A DNA stretch of 32,423 nucleotides from Bradyrhizobium sp. WSM1743 (GTDB taxonomy: Bacteria; Pseudomonadota; Alphaproteobacteria; Rhizobiales; Xanthobacteraceae), in NCBI RefSeq assembly GCF_000473065.1, contig NZ_AXAZ01000084.1, forward strand, positions 1-32,423. Reading direction: 5' to 3'. A model generated the notes under the pieces. It was not told the origin of the DNA. It saw only the letters and a list, made by a program, of their open reading frames with translations, and searched no databases. Every line of letters begins with the position of its first letter. Within the stretch, counting starts at the first letter, position 1. This document shows positions 1 to 7,576 of the stretch, piece by piece. Both the position numbers and the translations under genes were made by a program.

Positions 1-480
1 AGCACACGCAGGAAGAACCGCACAGCAGCATACAGGTGGTGCCAATCACTCGGCCTTCCCTGCGCGATGGTCGGACGGCTTATGCCGTGCTCTCCCGGGA
101 GCCGAGTTCCTTCTGGCCTCCCTCACTCCCGCGAAAGTCACCGGCACCCGCGCCGGTTGACGCGACTGCCGCCTCCGCAAGAGCTTGACCGTAGCAACGA
201 CGGCCAGGACCACACGGTTTTGCCGTACGCACGGCCCGCCATTTCGCCGCAGTTTTCCCGGCCCTGTCGACGGAGCCGGAAACTTACAAACGAGACGAAG
301 CCTAGCAGCGCCGTTCGTCCGCACGCGGCCGCGAGCTCACAGGGACTACCCGCCCGGCCCGCACCTCTCATGCCGACGCTGCCGCGTCCACCGCAAGCCC
401 GGCTCGCGACAATGACGACCACATGATCGCCCCTCAAGACTGAGCCGGGATGGGCGCTACATACGACAAATCCGAATTTC
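1..480. repeat. Possible interspersed non-coding repeat, no gene
   Basis: No convincing coding frame is seen on either strand. All long frames here are arginine- and proline-rich, as expected of shadow frames in GC-rich DNA. The minus-strand frame at 46-324 contains the string AVVATVKLLRRR followed by PGRARHKPSDHRAGKAE. I recall nearly the same strings from spurious ORFs repeated many times across Bradyrhizobium genomes, so this is probably a copy of a dispersed repeat a few hundred bases long. That recognition is from memory, and the boundaries are not defined by any visible inverted or direct repeat. Around 480-520 the base composition drops in GC and a TTGACA hexamer is present at about 510, but no matching -10 or gene follows. 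Confidence 0.35.
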
Positions 481-540
481 GGTAAAGCGGAATATTTTTA
501 TGCGATGGGATTGACAGAGGGCGACACAGGGCACGATGGC

Positions 541-629
541 GTAGCCCGGATGGAGCGCAGCGCAATCCGGGACAGTGCGAGATGCCGGGCAACCGGTCCC
601 GGATTACGCTTTCGCTCCATCCGGGCTAC
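541..629. repeat. REPIN (inverted doublet of GTAG-headed REPs), stem family CCCGGAT
   Basis: Two REP units face each other. Each starts with the tetranucleotide GTAG followed by a 7-bp stem CCCGGAT/ATCCGGG. The left unit has a 13-nt loop beginning GGAGCG and the right unit, read on the minus strand, has a 14-nt loop beginning GGAGCG. About 26 nt lie between them, so the whole 89 bp can fold as one long hairpin. It lies just downstream of the porin terminator. The same architecture with a different stem recurs at 20463 and 21217. REPs with a GTAG head are known to be mobilised in trans by RAYT (TnpA-REP) transposases; none is encoded here. Confidence 0.8.
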
Positions 630-668
630 GGGAGGCTACGAACAGCGCTGCGCAGTAACGTTCATCCA

Positions 669-702
669 ATAAAAAAAGACCCGGCGGTTTCCCGCCGGGT
701 GT
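669..702 (-). terminator. Rho-independent terminator of the porin gene
   Basis: On the minus strand a GC-rich hairpin with arms ACCCGGCGG/CCGCCGGGT and a short AAA-type loop is followed directly by a run of seven T. It begins about 24 nt beyond the porin stop codon. Stem strength, U-tract and position agree. Confidence 0.9.
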
Positions 703-725
703 TCGTTCGCGTGCTTCGACGGATC

Positions 726-2303
726 TTACCAGTTGCGCTGAGCGCGGAGGATCATGGCGATCGAGTCCTGATCCTTCAGCTGGTAGATCGCGGCCGGCTT
801 GGCGGTCGCGCCGGACGGGGCGACGGCAACCGTGCCAGAATACTTCTGGTCGAGGTGCGTCCAGGAGAGGTCGGCCGAGAACGTCAGGTTCTTGACCGGG
901 GTCCAGCGGGTGACGATACCGAGCTGGCCGATCGCGAAGTCAGGGTTACAACCCGTGACACCGGCGAGGCCGCCGAACACGCCGCCCGCACCACCGGCGC
1001 CGCAGAGCGCGGTCTTGGCAAGCGTGCCGAACTGGGCCTGAGCGTAGGCACCGTAGAGCGCGCTGTTCCAGTTGGGATCCCAGTTGTGGGTGTAAGCGCC
1101 ACGGAAGCCCCAGGTCTTGACCGTCTCCTGCTGCGAGCCGGTGATGAACACCGTGTCAGGAGCGTTGGCGAAGCCGATGCTGCCATAGGCACCCGCAAGG
1201 CTCGAGCTGCCGAACAGCGAGTAGGTGCTGCCCGACAGGTTCTGGAAATTGTAGCGGGTCGCACCGTCGGTGTAGACGCCCTGGATGTTGATCGTGTCAC
1301 CCGCGCCGGTCGGGATATTCTTGATCGACAGAGCGAGCTGAACCGCCCAGCCCCACTTGTCGTCGGGGTGACCGGTCGCCTCGGTCGCACCGTAATAGGC
1401 AACGTGGTTGTCATGCGCAGCGACCGACGCCTGGAACAGACCCCAGGCCTGGTCGACACGGACCTGAGCGACGAGGTTCGGCGAACGCGAACCGCCGATG
1501 GCGTTGGAGCCGTACGAGCCGCCGATCATGCCGCCCGCGGTCGCGCCGGTCATGTTGAGGTTGCCCGCCTGATAGTAAGCCGTGGCGTCTTCCGCCGAGA
1601 ACGAGGCCGTCACGCCCTGGCCGAAATCGGCGGTGTAGGTGAACTGGGTGACGCCAGTGACGGTGCCGCTGCCGCCGACGAGATTGTCGGTGAGGTTGCC
1701 GGGATAGTTGGTCCAGGGCGCGTCGAACTGCGACACGGCCTTACCCATGGTGAAGCCGGCGAACTGGATGAAGGCATAGTACACGCCGAGCGCACCGCCC
1801 GAGGTGCCACCGTCGGTCGGGTTGATCGACGAACCGACCAGCGCCGGGGTCGCACCCGAGGTGTTGAGCGCAAGCGTGCTGCTGTAGGCAGTGGCGCCGG
1901 TCGCGCTGCCGGTGCCGGAATAGTTGCCGGTGGTCCAGGTGAAGACCGCATCGAAATAGGTGCGGACCACGCCGTACTCGGTCGCGGTGCGGGTGTCGAT
2001 GTTCAGGTCTTCACGAGCGCGGAAGGTGTAGTAGTTCGCGAGGCGGTTGCGGGCGCCGGCAACACCGCTCTGGTTCGGGTTGAAGTCCGAGTTGGTGTTG
2101 AGGTTCGCGTCGGCGCGCAGATAGCCGCCCAGCTTGATGCAGGTGTCGGTGCCCGGGATGTAGTAGAAGCCGGCACCGTACAGCGAGCAGATTTTCACAT
2201 ATTCGACCGCCTTGGCCTTCACGGGAAGATCGGCTGCGAACGCACCGGAGACGGCCATCAGGCCGGCTGCCGAGCCGAGAAAGAGCGTCTTCGTCAACTT
2301 CAT
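726..2303 (-). CDS. Outer-membrane porin, alphaproteobacterial Porin_2 family
   Basis: A 525-residue trimeric beta-barrel porin for passive diffusion of small hydrophilic solutes across the outer membrane. Residues 1-23 are a signal peptide (MKLTKTLFLGSAAG..., cleavage after AFA). The mature start ADLPVKAKAVEYVKIC, the cysteine pair C38/C54 separated by an aromatic stretch, and the IKLGGYLRAD strand are hallmarks of rhizobial Porin_2 proteins. A second cysteine pair sits near the C-terminus around GVTGC. The chain ends in an aromatic residue (RAQRNW), as expected of a BAM-recognised last strand. Glycine- and threonine-rich middle segments are likely surface loops. Start is the ATG preceded by GGAGG. 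It is monocistronic, with its own promoter (2446-2474) and terminator (669-702). Rhizobia usually carry several paralogues, so its regulation and selectivity cannot be told from sequence. Confidence 0.95.
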   Translation of the reverse strand: MKLTKTLFLGSAAGLMAVSGAFAADLPVKAKAVEYVKICSLYGAGFYYIPGTDTCIKLGGYLRADANLNTNSDFNPNQSGVAGARNRLANYYTFRAREDLNIDTRTATEYGVVRTYFDAVFTWTTGNYSGTGSATGATAYSSTLALNTSGATPALVGSSINPTDGGTSGGALGVYYAFIQFAGFTMGKAVSQFDAPWTNYPGNLTDNLVGGSGTVTGVTQFTYTADFGQGVTASFSAEDATAYYQAGNLNMTGATAGGMIGGSYGSNAIGGSRSPNLVAQVRVDQAWGLFQASVAAHDNHVAYYGATEATGHPDDKWGWAVQLALSIKNIPTGAGDTINIQGVYTDGATRYNFQNLSGSTYSLFGSSSLAGAYGSIGFANAPDTVFITGSQQETVKTWGFRGAYTHNWDPNWNSALYGAYAQAQFGTLAKTALCGAGGAGGVFGGLAGVTGCNPDFAIGQLGIVTRWTPVKNLTFSADLSWTHLDQKYSGTVAVAPSGATAKPAAIYQLKDQDSIAMILRAQRNW

Positions 2304-2445
2304 TAGTAAACCTCCAGGTCGGTTCAGGGGGCTCGGCTCCTCGTAGGACCGCCGCTTTACCCACTATCATTTCCGTTCAATTCAGGTCCGCACTGAAGGT
2401 CCGGACTGAAACGACAGCGAGGTGCCCCCCCTCCGTCGTTCCTCA

Positions 2446-2474
2446 CATATAGTTTATAAAAACAACCGCCTCAA
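2446..2474 (-). promoter_or_regulatory. Sigma-70-type promoter of the porin gene
   Basis: On the minus strand TTGAGG (2469-2474) and TATATG (2446-2451) are separated by exactly 17 bp, in an AT-rich island within GC-rich DNA. The expected transcription start is near 2439, giving a 5' untranslated leader of about 135 nt before the porin ATG at 2303. A long leader is common for abundant outer-membrane protein mRNAs and often serves small-RNA control, which is inference here. Confidence 0.7.
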
Positions 2475-2556
2475 TTTGTTGATTTGGTGAATTGTCGTTT
2501 CCCGGAGCGAATGTGGCCCGAAGGCAACAGACTGCGCTGTTGGATGCGGAAAACAA

Positions 2557-2597
2557 ACGAAAAAGCCCTCAGGGGGCATCCCGAGGGCTTTCTTGGA
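2557..2597. terminator. Terminator-like hairpin in the porin/marR intergenic region
   Basis: AAGCCCTC and GAGGGCTT pair across a 12-nt loop that itself contains GGGG and CCC. The minus strand continues with five T (TTTTTCG) and the plus strand with TTTCTT, so it could end transcripts from either side. No gene ends here, which leaves a small RNA, an attenuator, or insulation of the porin promoter as possible roles. The remainder of 2304-2811 outside the porin promoter and leader holds no supportable gene. A 33-codon plus-strand frame ending at 2645 runs through the hairpin and was not called. Confidence 0.5.
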
Positions 2598-2811
2598 GGT
2601 CTCACATCGCTGACCATCGACAAGGTCAAGAGCCGCAAAGAGTGAGCGGCCGACACGTAGTTTAATTAATTGATTTTTGCAAGCACTGAAGGTTCCCTCG
2701 CTTTCTAATATGCAGCATTTGCACCGCCAAATCGTGCGCGACAGGCGAGACGGCTGCTCAATTTTCCGTTACTCTCCGCAAAAAGATCAAAGAAATCGAA
2801 CGGGGGGCCAC

Positions 2812-3291
2812 GTGCTCGAGAAGAAGCTCGACAGGGCGATTACGGATTTCATCTGGAACGTCATGGAAATTCATTCCCAGCTGGAGGACATCCACACCAG
2901 CTGGGCTGGACTATTGGGCATCACCGAGCCGCAATGGCTGATCCTGATGGCCATCACCGAACTAGACGAGGGGCGCGGCGTCGCCGGCATCGACATCGCG
3001 AACAAGTTGCGGGTCCACCCGGCGTTCGTGACCAACCAGACCAAGACGCTCGAAAAGGCCGGGTTTCTGTCGCGGCGACCGGCGGCCGATGATGCCCGGT
3101 TCGTTCTGATGTCGCTCACGGCAAAGGCGACAACGGAGATCGAGAAATTGTCCAAGCGAAAGCTCGCGCTCAATTCGACTATGTTCAACGAGCTCGACGA
3201 GAAGACCCTGACCGGACTGAATGCCGCGCTCGCTACGATCGCCAAGAATGCCCGGCTCGCGGCACGATTACTGGCGATCGACGCTTCATGA
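2812..3291 (+). CDS. MarR-family transcriptional regulator
   Basis: A 159-residue winged-helix repressor of the MarR family. After an N-terminal helix (LDRAITDFIWNVMEIHSQLEDIHTSW), the core has the typical order: a helix matching TEPQWLILMAI, the helix-turn-helix VAGIDIANKLRVHPAFVTNQTKTLEKAGFL, the wing RRPAADDARFVLMSLTAKA, and a C-terminal dimerisation helix. I chose GTG 2812 because GGGGGG lies 3-9 nt upstream and homology-like sequence starts there. An in-frame ATG at 2677 would add 45 low-complexity residues with no family resemblance. MarR proteins usually bind small aromatic or phenolic ligands and repress a neighbouring gene. The convergent hydrolase-fold gene or the porin upstream are candidates, but no operator was identified. 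Confidence 0.8.
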   Translation: MLEKKLDRAITDFIWNVMEIHSQLEDIHTSWAGLLGITEPQWLILMAITELDEGRGVAGIDIANKLRVHPAFVTNQTKTLEKAGFLSRRPAADDARFVLMSLTAKATTEIEKLSKRKLALNSTMFNELDEKTLTGLNAALATIAKNARLAARLLAIDAS

Positions 3292-3326
3292 TCCGCTGGG
3301 CCCGGCGCTTTCCGGCCCGGATCATG
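3287..3326. terminator. Bidirectional hairpin between convergent genes
   Basis: An 8-bp perfect stem CATGATCC/GGATCATG, a 3-nt bulge, then GGGCC/GGCCC close a GC-rich inner loop. It overlaps the marR stop codon and ends two bases before the stop of the convergent hydrolase gene. There is no clear T-tract on either side, so it may act as an mRNA 3'-end stabiliser or a weak terminator for both genes. Confidence 0.5.
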
Positions 3327-3328
3327 CG

Positions 3329-4396
3329 CTAGAGGTAGGTCACGGGATCGAACTGCCGGACCGCTCCGAGCTTGCCGTCGAGCCATTGGACGATGAAATC
3401 GTCGACCGCGATGAAATTCTCGACTCCGCCCAGAGGGTGTGGAACGCGGTTCGGCACGACGACCGAGCAATCGGCGCCAACCCGCCGATAGCTGGCCTGC
3501 AATTCGAGAGCCTCCTGCTCCCGCAGCATCGAGCGGCTCCCGACCACCATGAGAAGCGGGCAAGCGATTCGATGCGACGGCTGCAACGACACTGTCGAGG
3601 CTGTCTCATCGAGGCCGGTCATCCAATGGACCGAGGCGCGACGCGTGACTGACGTCAACAGGCCGGCGTCGCACACCGCCGCCGCTATCCTGCGGTCGGA
3701 CACAGCGAGGCGGGAGGCATAACTGGCGCCCGTCCCTTCGCCATAGACCGCGATCTGCTGCGGATCGACATCCTCGCGGGCCTCCAGATAGTCCAGCCAG
3801 CACTGAAACATGTGCTCCGGCTTGACTCGGCGACGAACGGTTGAAGCGCCGGCACCGACGAAGAGCAGCGATGCGGTCCCGCCGCGTGTGGCCGGCAACA
3901 GCCTGCTCACCATCGAGTCCAGCATGATGCCCTCGTCACCGATGCAGATCACTGCGGGGGCCCTAGGCCCGCGACGGGAAGCCGGCACAAAGAAGCCGGT
4001 CAGCGATCCCTGATCGAAGCCATCGATCTCGACGCGCTCGATCACCGGACCAGCACCATCCACAAGTCCTTTGAGATTGGCGCCGACCTTGCCTGCGAGG
4101 TCGGCAAACGCGGGATCCTCCGGACAGGACAAGCTCCGCGCGACTTCGAGCGCCGTCAGCGAGCACAGCCCCGCTTCACCCCGGGCCGGACCATCTTCTT
4201 CGCGCGCGGACGTGGCAGACAGCCGGTAATCGTCTGCGATCCGCAACCAGTCCGCAACCCACCGCTGCCTGTGCGTCTCCCTCGCCAGTTCTGCGACCGA
4301 CAGACTCTCGAAAAATTCGGACGCGCGGTTGCGCAAGCGCGACAGATTGCGACCGGCGCCGTCGCGCGAGCCGTGAGGCCAGTTATCACCTTCCAT
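3329..4396 (-). CDS. Alpha/beta-hydrolase-fold protein with degenerate nucleophile elbow
   Basis: A 355-residue protein with a helical N-terminal region (about 1-150) and a C-terminal alpha/beta-hydrolase core, an arrangement like FrsA or the pseudooxynicotine-hydrolase group. Core landmarks are the strand PAVICIGDEG (oxyanion strand), the elbow VYGEGTGASYASRLAV, the strand CPLLMVVGSRSMLR and the C-terminal HPLGG carrying the expected histidine. The elbow should read G-x-S-x-G but reads G-E-G-T-G, so the serine position (about residue 221) is glycine, and the usual acid after the later strand is also not obvious. It may therefore be a non-catalytic binding protein or use Thr222. Start ATG 4396 has GGGGA upstream; 59 further in-frame residues upstream look non-coding. 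It is convergent with the MarR gene. Confidence 0.75.
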   Translation of the reverse strand: MEGDNWPHGSRDGAGRNLSRLRNRASEFFESLSVAELARETHRQRWVADWLRIADDYRLSATSAREEDGPARGEAGLCSLTALEVARSLSCPEDPAFADLAGKVGANLKGLVDGAGPVIERVEIDGFDQGSLTGFFVPASRRGPRAPAVICIGDEGIMLDSMVSRLLPATRGGTASLLFVGAGASTVRRRVKPEHMFQCWLDYLEAREDVDPQQIAVYGEGTGASYASRLAVSDRRIAAAVCDAGLLTSVTRRASVHWMTGLDETASTVSLQPSHRIACPLLMVVGSRSMLREQEALELQASYRRVGADCSVVVPNRVPHPLGGVENFIAVDDFIVQWLDGKLGAVRQFDPVTYL

Positions 4397-5122
4397 GTCT
4401 ATTCCCCGAACGGAGCCCTCAGCGGCTGCCCAGACATGGATGGCCGGGACGCAGCGAAAAATCCGCACGGCGTGCGTTCGCTGGCGTCTTTGGCGGGGCG
4501 GCTTCCATCCCGACGATCGTTTCGTCTCTCCATCGCGCAGCGAAGCTGCCAGACAAAACGCTCCATCGTTCAAGCGAGCCGGTCTCGATACGACGTCCCC
4601 GCCGGCTCAACTCAGTCGTCACACCTCAGTCCGTTGCTGATCCTCAGTTTGTGCCCCGCACCACTCTGCCATTTTTTTGCGCTCGCCGGTTGTTAGTTTT
4701 TTTCGCGACCGGCGCCCAAAATATAGATGGCCTTGATGACAGAAGAGGCTGCGGCGATTCAGCGGCAGTTGTGGCGGATTGTCACCTGGTCACCGCCGGC
4801 ACGCGAAACGTAGCCGCACGGTTTGCCTGTCCTGGCGGGCCGGAAAGCCATCGCGGTTGAGAGTGGACTTCTGCGGCGCATCCTTCGAGACGCCTGCCTC
4901 TGGCAGGGCCTTCAGGATGAGGCTGGAGCGCGAGGAGCAGCTTTGACGGCCCCAAAGGCCGCCAAATTGCGAACGACGCGGGAATTTCGACGCCGCCTTG
5001 TATGCATTATCCCAGTTGCCATTGCCGCGTAGTTCGCCTTACATGCCGGCAACTCGCCCTTGGACCACGGCCGGGGCACCAAGAATCATCAACAATCACA
5101 TGACATCTCCAGGGGACGAAAC
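4397..5122. other. 726-bp gap without a supportable gene
   Basis: No frame has convincing protein character. Visible items are: a stem-loop at 4684-4714 with arms CGCCGGT/ACCGGCG around a 17-nt T-rich loop; an orphan 28-codon frame at 4727-4813 (MALMTEEAAAIQRQ...) with protein-like composition that ends abruptly and could be the head of a decayed gene; and the palindromic repeat at 4877-4924. The promoter for the downstream gene at 5123 must lie in the last 200 bases, but no good -35/-10 pair stands out. Confidence 0.5.
4877..4924. repeat. Palindromic intergenic repeat (CATCCTTCGAGACG type)
   Basis: An imperfect inverted repeat with outer arms ATCCTT.../...AGGAT and an inner perfect stem CCTGCC/GGCAGG. 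The consensus CATCCTTCGAGACGC...GCGGGC...CAGGATGAGG is one I recognise as a frequent dispersed palindrome in Bradyrhizobium and related genomes. It lies in a gene-free gap, as such elements normally do. Recognition is from memory. Confidence 0.55.
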
Positions 5123-6187
5123 ATGGCGCGCAACATATTGATTCTCGGGGCTTCTTACGGCTCGCTGCTGGGCACGAAGCTGCTGATGGCCGGGCACAAC
5201 GTGACCCTGGTCTGCCGCGCCAAGACCGCAGAGCTGATCAATCGCGACGGTACCGAGGTGCGCATCAAGTTGCGCGACGAGGCGGTGCATCGGGCCATCT
5301 TCTCGCGCGACCTTCCCGGCAAGCTCGATGCGGTGACGCCCGCCAATGTCGATCTTTCCCGCTACGATCTGGTCGGCCTTGCGATGCAGGAGCCGCAATA
5401 CACCAACCACACGGTGCGCGTTCTCATGGTCAAGATCGCCGCGGCGAAGCTGCCGTGCCTCTCGATCATGAACATGCCGCCGCTGCCCTATCTGAAGCGG
5501 ATTCCGGCGCTCGCCGACATGGATCTCGAGGAGGCCTACACCAATGCGCAGGTGTGGGAGCGGTTCGAGCCGGGCCTGGTGACGCTGTGCTCGCCCGACC
5601 CGCAAGCGTTCCGTCCGCCGGAAGAGGCCGCCAACGTGCTTCACGTCGGCCTTCCCACCAACTTCAAGGCATCGGTCTTTGCCGACGAGAAGCACAACAA
5701 GCTGCTGCGCGAGCTAGAGGCCGACATCGACGCGGTGACGCTCGACGGCCACGACGTGCCGGTGAAGCTGAAAGTGTTCGACTCATTGTTCGTGCCGCTG
5801 GCGAAATGGTCGATGTTGCTCACCGGCAATTACCGCTGCATCACGCCCAATGAGCCGCAGTCGATCCGCGACGCCGTGCATGGCGATCTCAACCGCTCGC
5901 AGACGATCTACGATCATGTCGACGCGATCGCCCGCCGCCTCGGCGCCGATCCGCAGGACCAGGTGCCGTTCGCGAAATATGCCAAAGCCGCCGAGAGCCT
6001 GCTCAAGCCGTCCTCGGCCGCGCGCGCGGTCGCGAGCGGCGCGCCCTTCATCGAGCGCGTCGACCTCCTGGTGAAGCTGATCTCGCATCAGCTCGGCGTG
6101 CCCAACGCCGAGATCGACCGCACCGTCGACACCGTGGACCAGAAGCTGAACGAGAAGATCGTGCAGGGCGGATCCGGCGCGCAGTGA
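5123..6187 (+). CDS. Ketopantoate reductase-like (ApbA/PanE family) oxidoreductase
   Basis: A 354-residue NAD(P)-dependent dehydrogenase-fold protein. The Rossmann start is RNILILGASYGSLLGTKLLMAGHNVTLVCRA (residues about 3-33), where G-A-S-Y-G-S-L-L-G replaces the canonical GxGxxG. A C-terminal all-helical domain follows, carrying the KLLRELE and KWSMLLTGNYRC segments expected near the catalytic lysine of the ApbA_C domain. At 354 residues it is longer than classical PanE (about 300). The family reduces 2-oxo acids such as ketopantoate with NADPH, but many members have other substrates, and with no pan genes nearby a role in pantothenate synthesis is not supported. ATG 5123 is chosen because AGGGGACG precedes it. 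It appears monocistronic. Confidence 0.75.
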   Translation: MARNILILGASYGSLLGTKLLMAGHNVTLVCRAKTAELINRDGTEVRIKLRDEAVHRAIFSRDLPGKLDAVTPANVDLSRYDLVGLAMQEPQYTNHTVRVLMVKIAAAKLPCLSIMNMPPLPYLKRIPALADMDLEEAYTNAQVWERFEPGLVTLCSPDPQAFRPPEEAANVLHVGLPTNFKASVFADEKHNKLLRELEADIDAVTLDGHDVPVKLKVFDSLFVPLAKWSMLLTGNYRCITPNEPQSIRDAVHGDLNRSQTIYDHVDAIARRLGADPQDQVPFAKYAKAAESLLKPSSAARAVASGAPFIERVDLLVKLISHQLGVPNAEIDRTVDTVDQKLNEKIVQGGSGAQ

Positions 6188-6651
6188 CTTCGCGCCACGC
6201 GCTCGGAGATGATTGAAGCCAGACCAGGCCGGTCGCCGCGACCGCGCCGGTGCGCGTGACCAGGTCGCGATGTCCGAGCCGACGTGCGTCATTGTTCCCG
6301 GTGTGGCGCAAACTCAACGATAGTCCTCAGGTCCACGCGATCGGGTCGCCCTCACATCGCGCTCACGCGCGAACCACTGATATCACGAACGCGTGAGACG
6401 ACCGCATGCCGTTCGTCATATCCCGGCACTTCGCGGGCAAAGCAAGCCGATTTCGGCGCGAAATGAGCTCCTTCACGTGCAGGTCCTTCATTCGCGCAAA
6501 CGTTGCATGCGCGCAGAACGGGTACGGCTTCTTGCCCAGCCACAAAGAGACGAGCACCATACCTTCCTAAATCAGGTTTCTGAGACCTGTTTGCCGGTCT
6601 GTTGTCCGGCGCGATCGCAATTGCACGGCTAAGAGAACAAGAACAACAAAA
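6188..6651. other. 464-bp intergenic region upstream of the cysteine-cluster gene
   Basis: No supportable gene is present. The only structured signal is the palindrome at 6573-6589, and the last 25 bases before the next ATG are A-rich (AAGAGAACAAGAACAAC) and contain a weak Shine-Dalgarno. Confidence 0.5.
6573..6589. promoter_or_regulatory. 17-bp near-perfect palindrome, candidate operator
   Basis: CAGGTTTCTGAGACCTG has 8-nt arms around a central T with a single mismatch. It is centred about 70 nt upstream of the ATG at 6652, a usual place for a repressor site. The downstream protein has its own N-terminal helix-turn-helix, so autoregulation is conceivable. No binding factor can be named from sequence. 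Confidence 0.35.
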
Positions 6652-7470
6652 ATGGATCAGGCGATGCAGAGCGTCGTCCGCGCGGTCGAGGCAGGCGCGA
6701 CGACGATGAAGGGCGTGATCGACGCCACCGGACTATCCCGTCTCAAGATCGAACGTGCGCTGACCGCGCTGGAGAAGCAGAAGCTCCTGGTCCGCGACGG
6801 CCAGGGCTTTCGCGCGACCGGCCTGCCGAAGGCGGCGCGTCCCGCCCGGCAGTGCGGCTCATGCAACGCCTGCTGCGATATCCTCGAAGTGGCCGCCGTC
6901 GACAAGCCGGTGAACCAGCTTTGCCGGCATTGGCAGAAAGGGACCGGATGCACCATTTACGACCGCCGCCCGCAGATGTGCCGATCGTTCGCCTGCGCCT
7001 GGCTGCAGGGCCATCTCGATGACGAGTGGTTTCCCGAGAAAGCCGGCCTCGTGGTGCATTTCAGCCAGGACGCCGTCAATGTCACCGTCGACGACGATTG
7101 CCCGGAGCGCTGGCGCGAGGAGCCGTATTTCAGCAAGCTCGCCGAATGGTCGCTGAACGGCATCAGACGGATCGGAAACCGGGGCTATGGCACTCTCGTC
7201 GTCTCCGGCACCGAGCGCTTCCTGTTGCTTGGACGTACCATCGTTCCCGAGCCGACGCCGTTCGGCACCGCGTTCCTGCCGCTCACGACCGACACTTTCC
7301 GATTCTGGAAGGCGACGTCGCCGGAGCATCTGCAGCGGTTGCACGAGCGAATCGCCGAGATTGAGCGGATCCGGCAGGAATTCGGCTCCTGCGCGATCCC
7401 CGAGAACGAGGACGACGATCCGCAAGCGCCCTATCGGCCCGCACTTCTACGGCAATCCAATCACGCCTGA
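6652..7470 (+). CDS. YkgJ-type cysteine-cluster protein with N-terminal winged helix
   Basis: A 272-residue protein in two parts. Residues 1-60 form a helix-turn-helix (MKGVIDATGLSRLKIERALTALEKQKLLV, then a wing RDGQGFRATG). Residues 68-115 carry the CxxCxxCC cluster of the YkgJ/UPF0153 family: C68, C71, C74, C75, C91, C100, C110 and C115, with the typical LCRHW, CTIYDRRPQMC and FAC surroundings. Such clusters are predicted to bind zinc or iron; the biochemical role of the family is not established. The C-terminal 150 residues (VVHFSQDAVNVTVDDD... PFGTAFLPLTTDTF) are not recognised. The pairing suggests a metal- or redox-responsive regulator, which is inference. The ATPase gene follows 106 bp downstream on the same strand. 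Confidence 0.8.
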   Translation: MDQAMQSVVRAVEAGATTMKGVIDATGLSRLKIERALTALEKQKLLVRDGQGFRATGLPKAARPARQCGSCNACCDILEVAAVDKPVNQLCRHWQKGTGCTIYDRRPQMCRSFACAWLQGHLDDEWFPEKAGLVVHFSQDAVNVTVDDDCPERWREEPYFSKLAEWSLNGIRRIGNRGYGTLVVSGTERFLLLGRTIVPEPTPFGTAFLPLTTDTFRFWKATSPEHLQRLHERIAEIERIRQEFGSCAIPENEDDDPQAPYRPALLRQSNHA

Positions 7471-7576
7471 ACGCGTCCGTGGGCAACACGGCACGATTCG
7501 TCCCTAGCCCGCTCGACGCGCCGCGGCGGGATTGATAAGCCCCTGTCCGCCAATGATGGGGACTTGAGTCGGGGAC

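Noticed and set aside
582..2306. Long 574-codon plus-strand frame opposite the porin
   Set aside because: It is the antisense of a well-supported porin gene, arginine/valine-rich with no recognisable domain, and its start lies inside the REPIN.
2547..2645. 33-codon plus-strand frame ending …DKVKSRKE through the 2557-2597 hairpin
   Set aside because: No good ribosome site, and the terminator-like hairpin lies inside it; chance frame more likely.
4727..4813. 28-codon frame MALMTEEAAAIQRQ…
   Set aside because: It looks protein-like for about 25 residues but has no ribosome site, no family and no continuation; mentioned only as a possible remnant.
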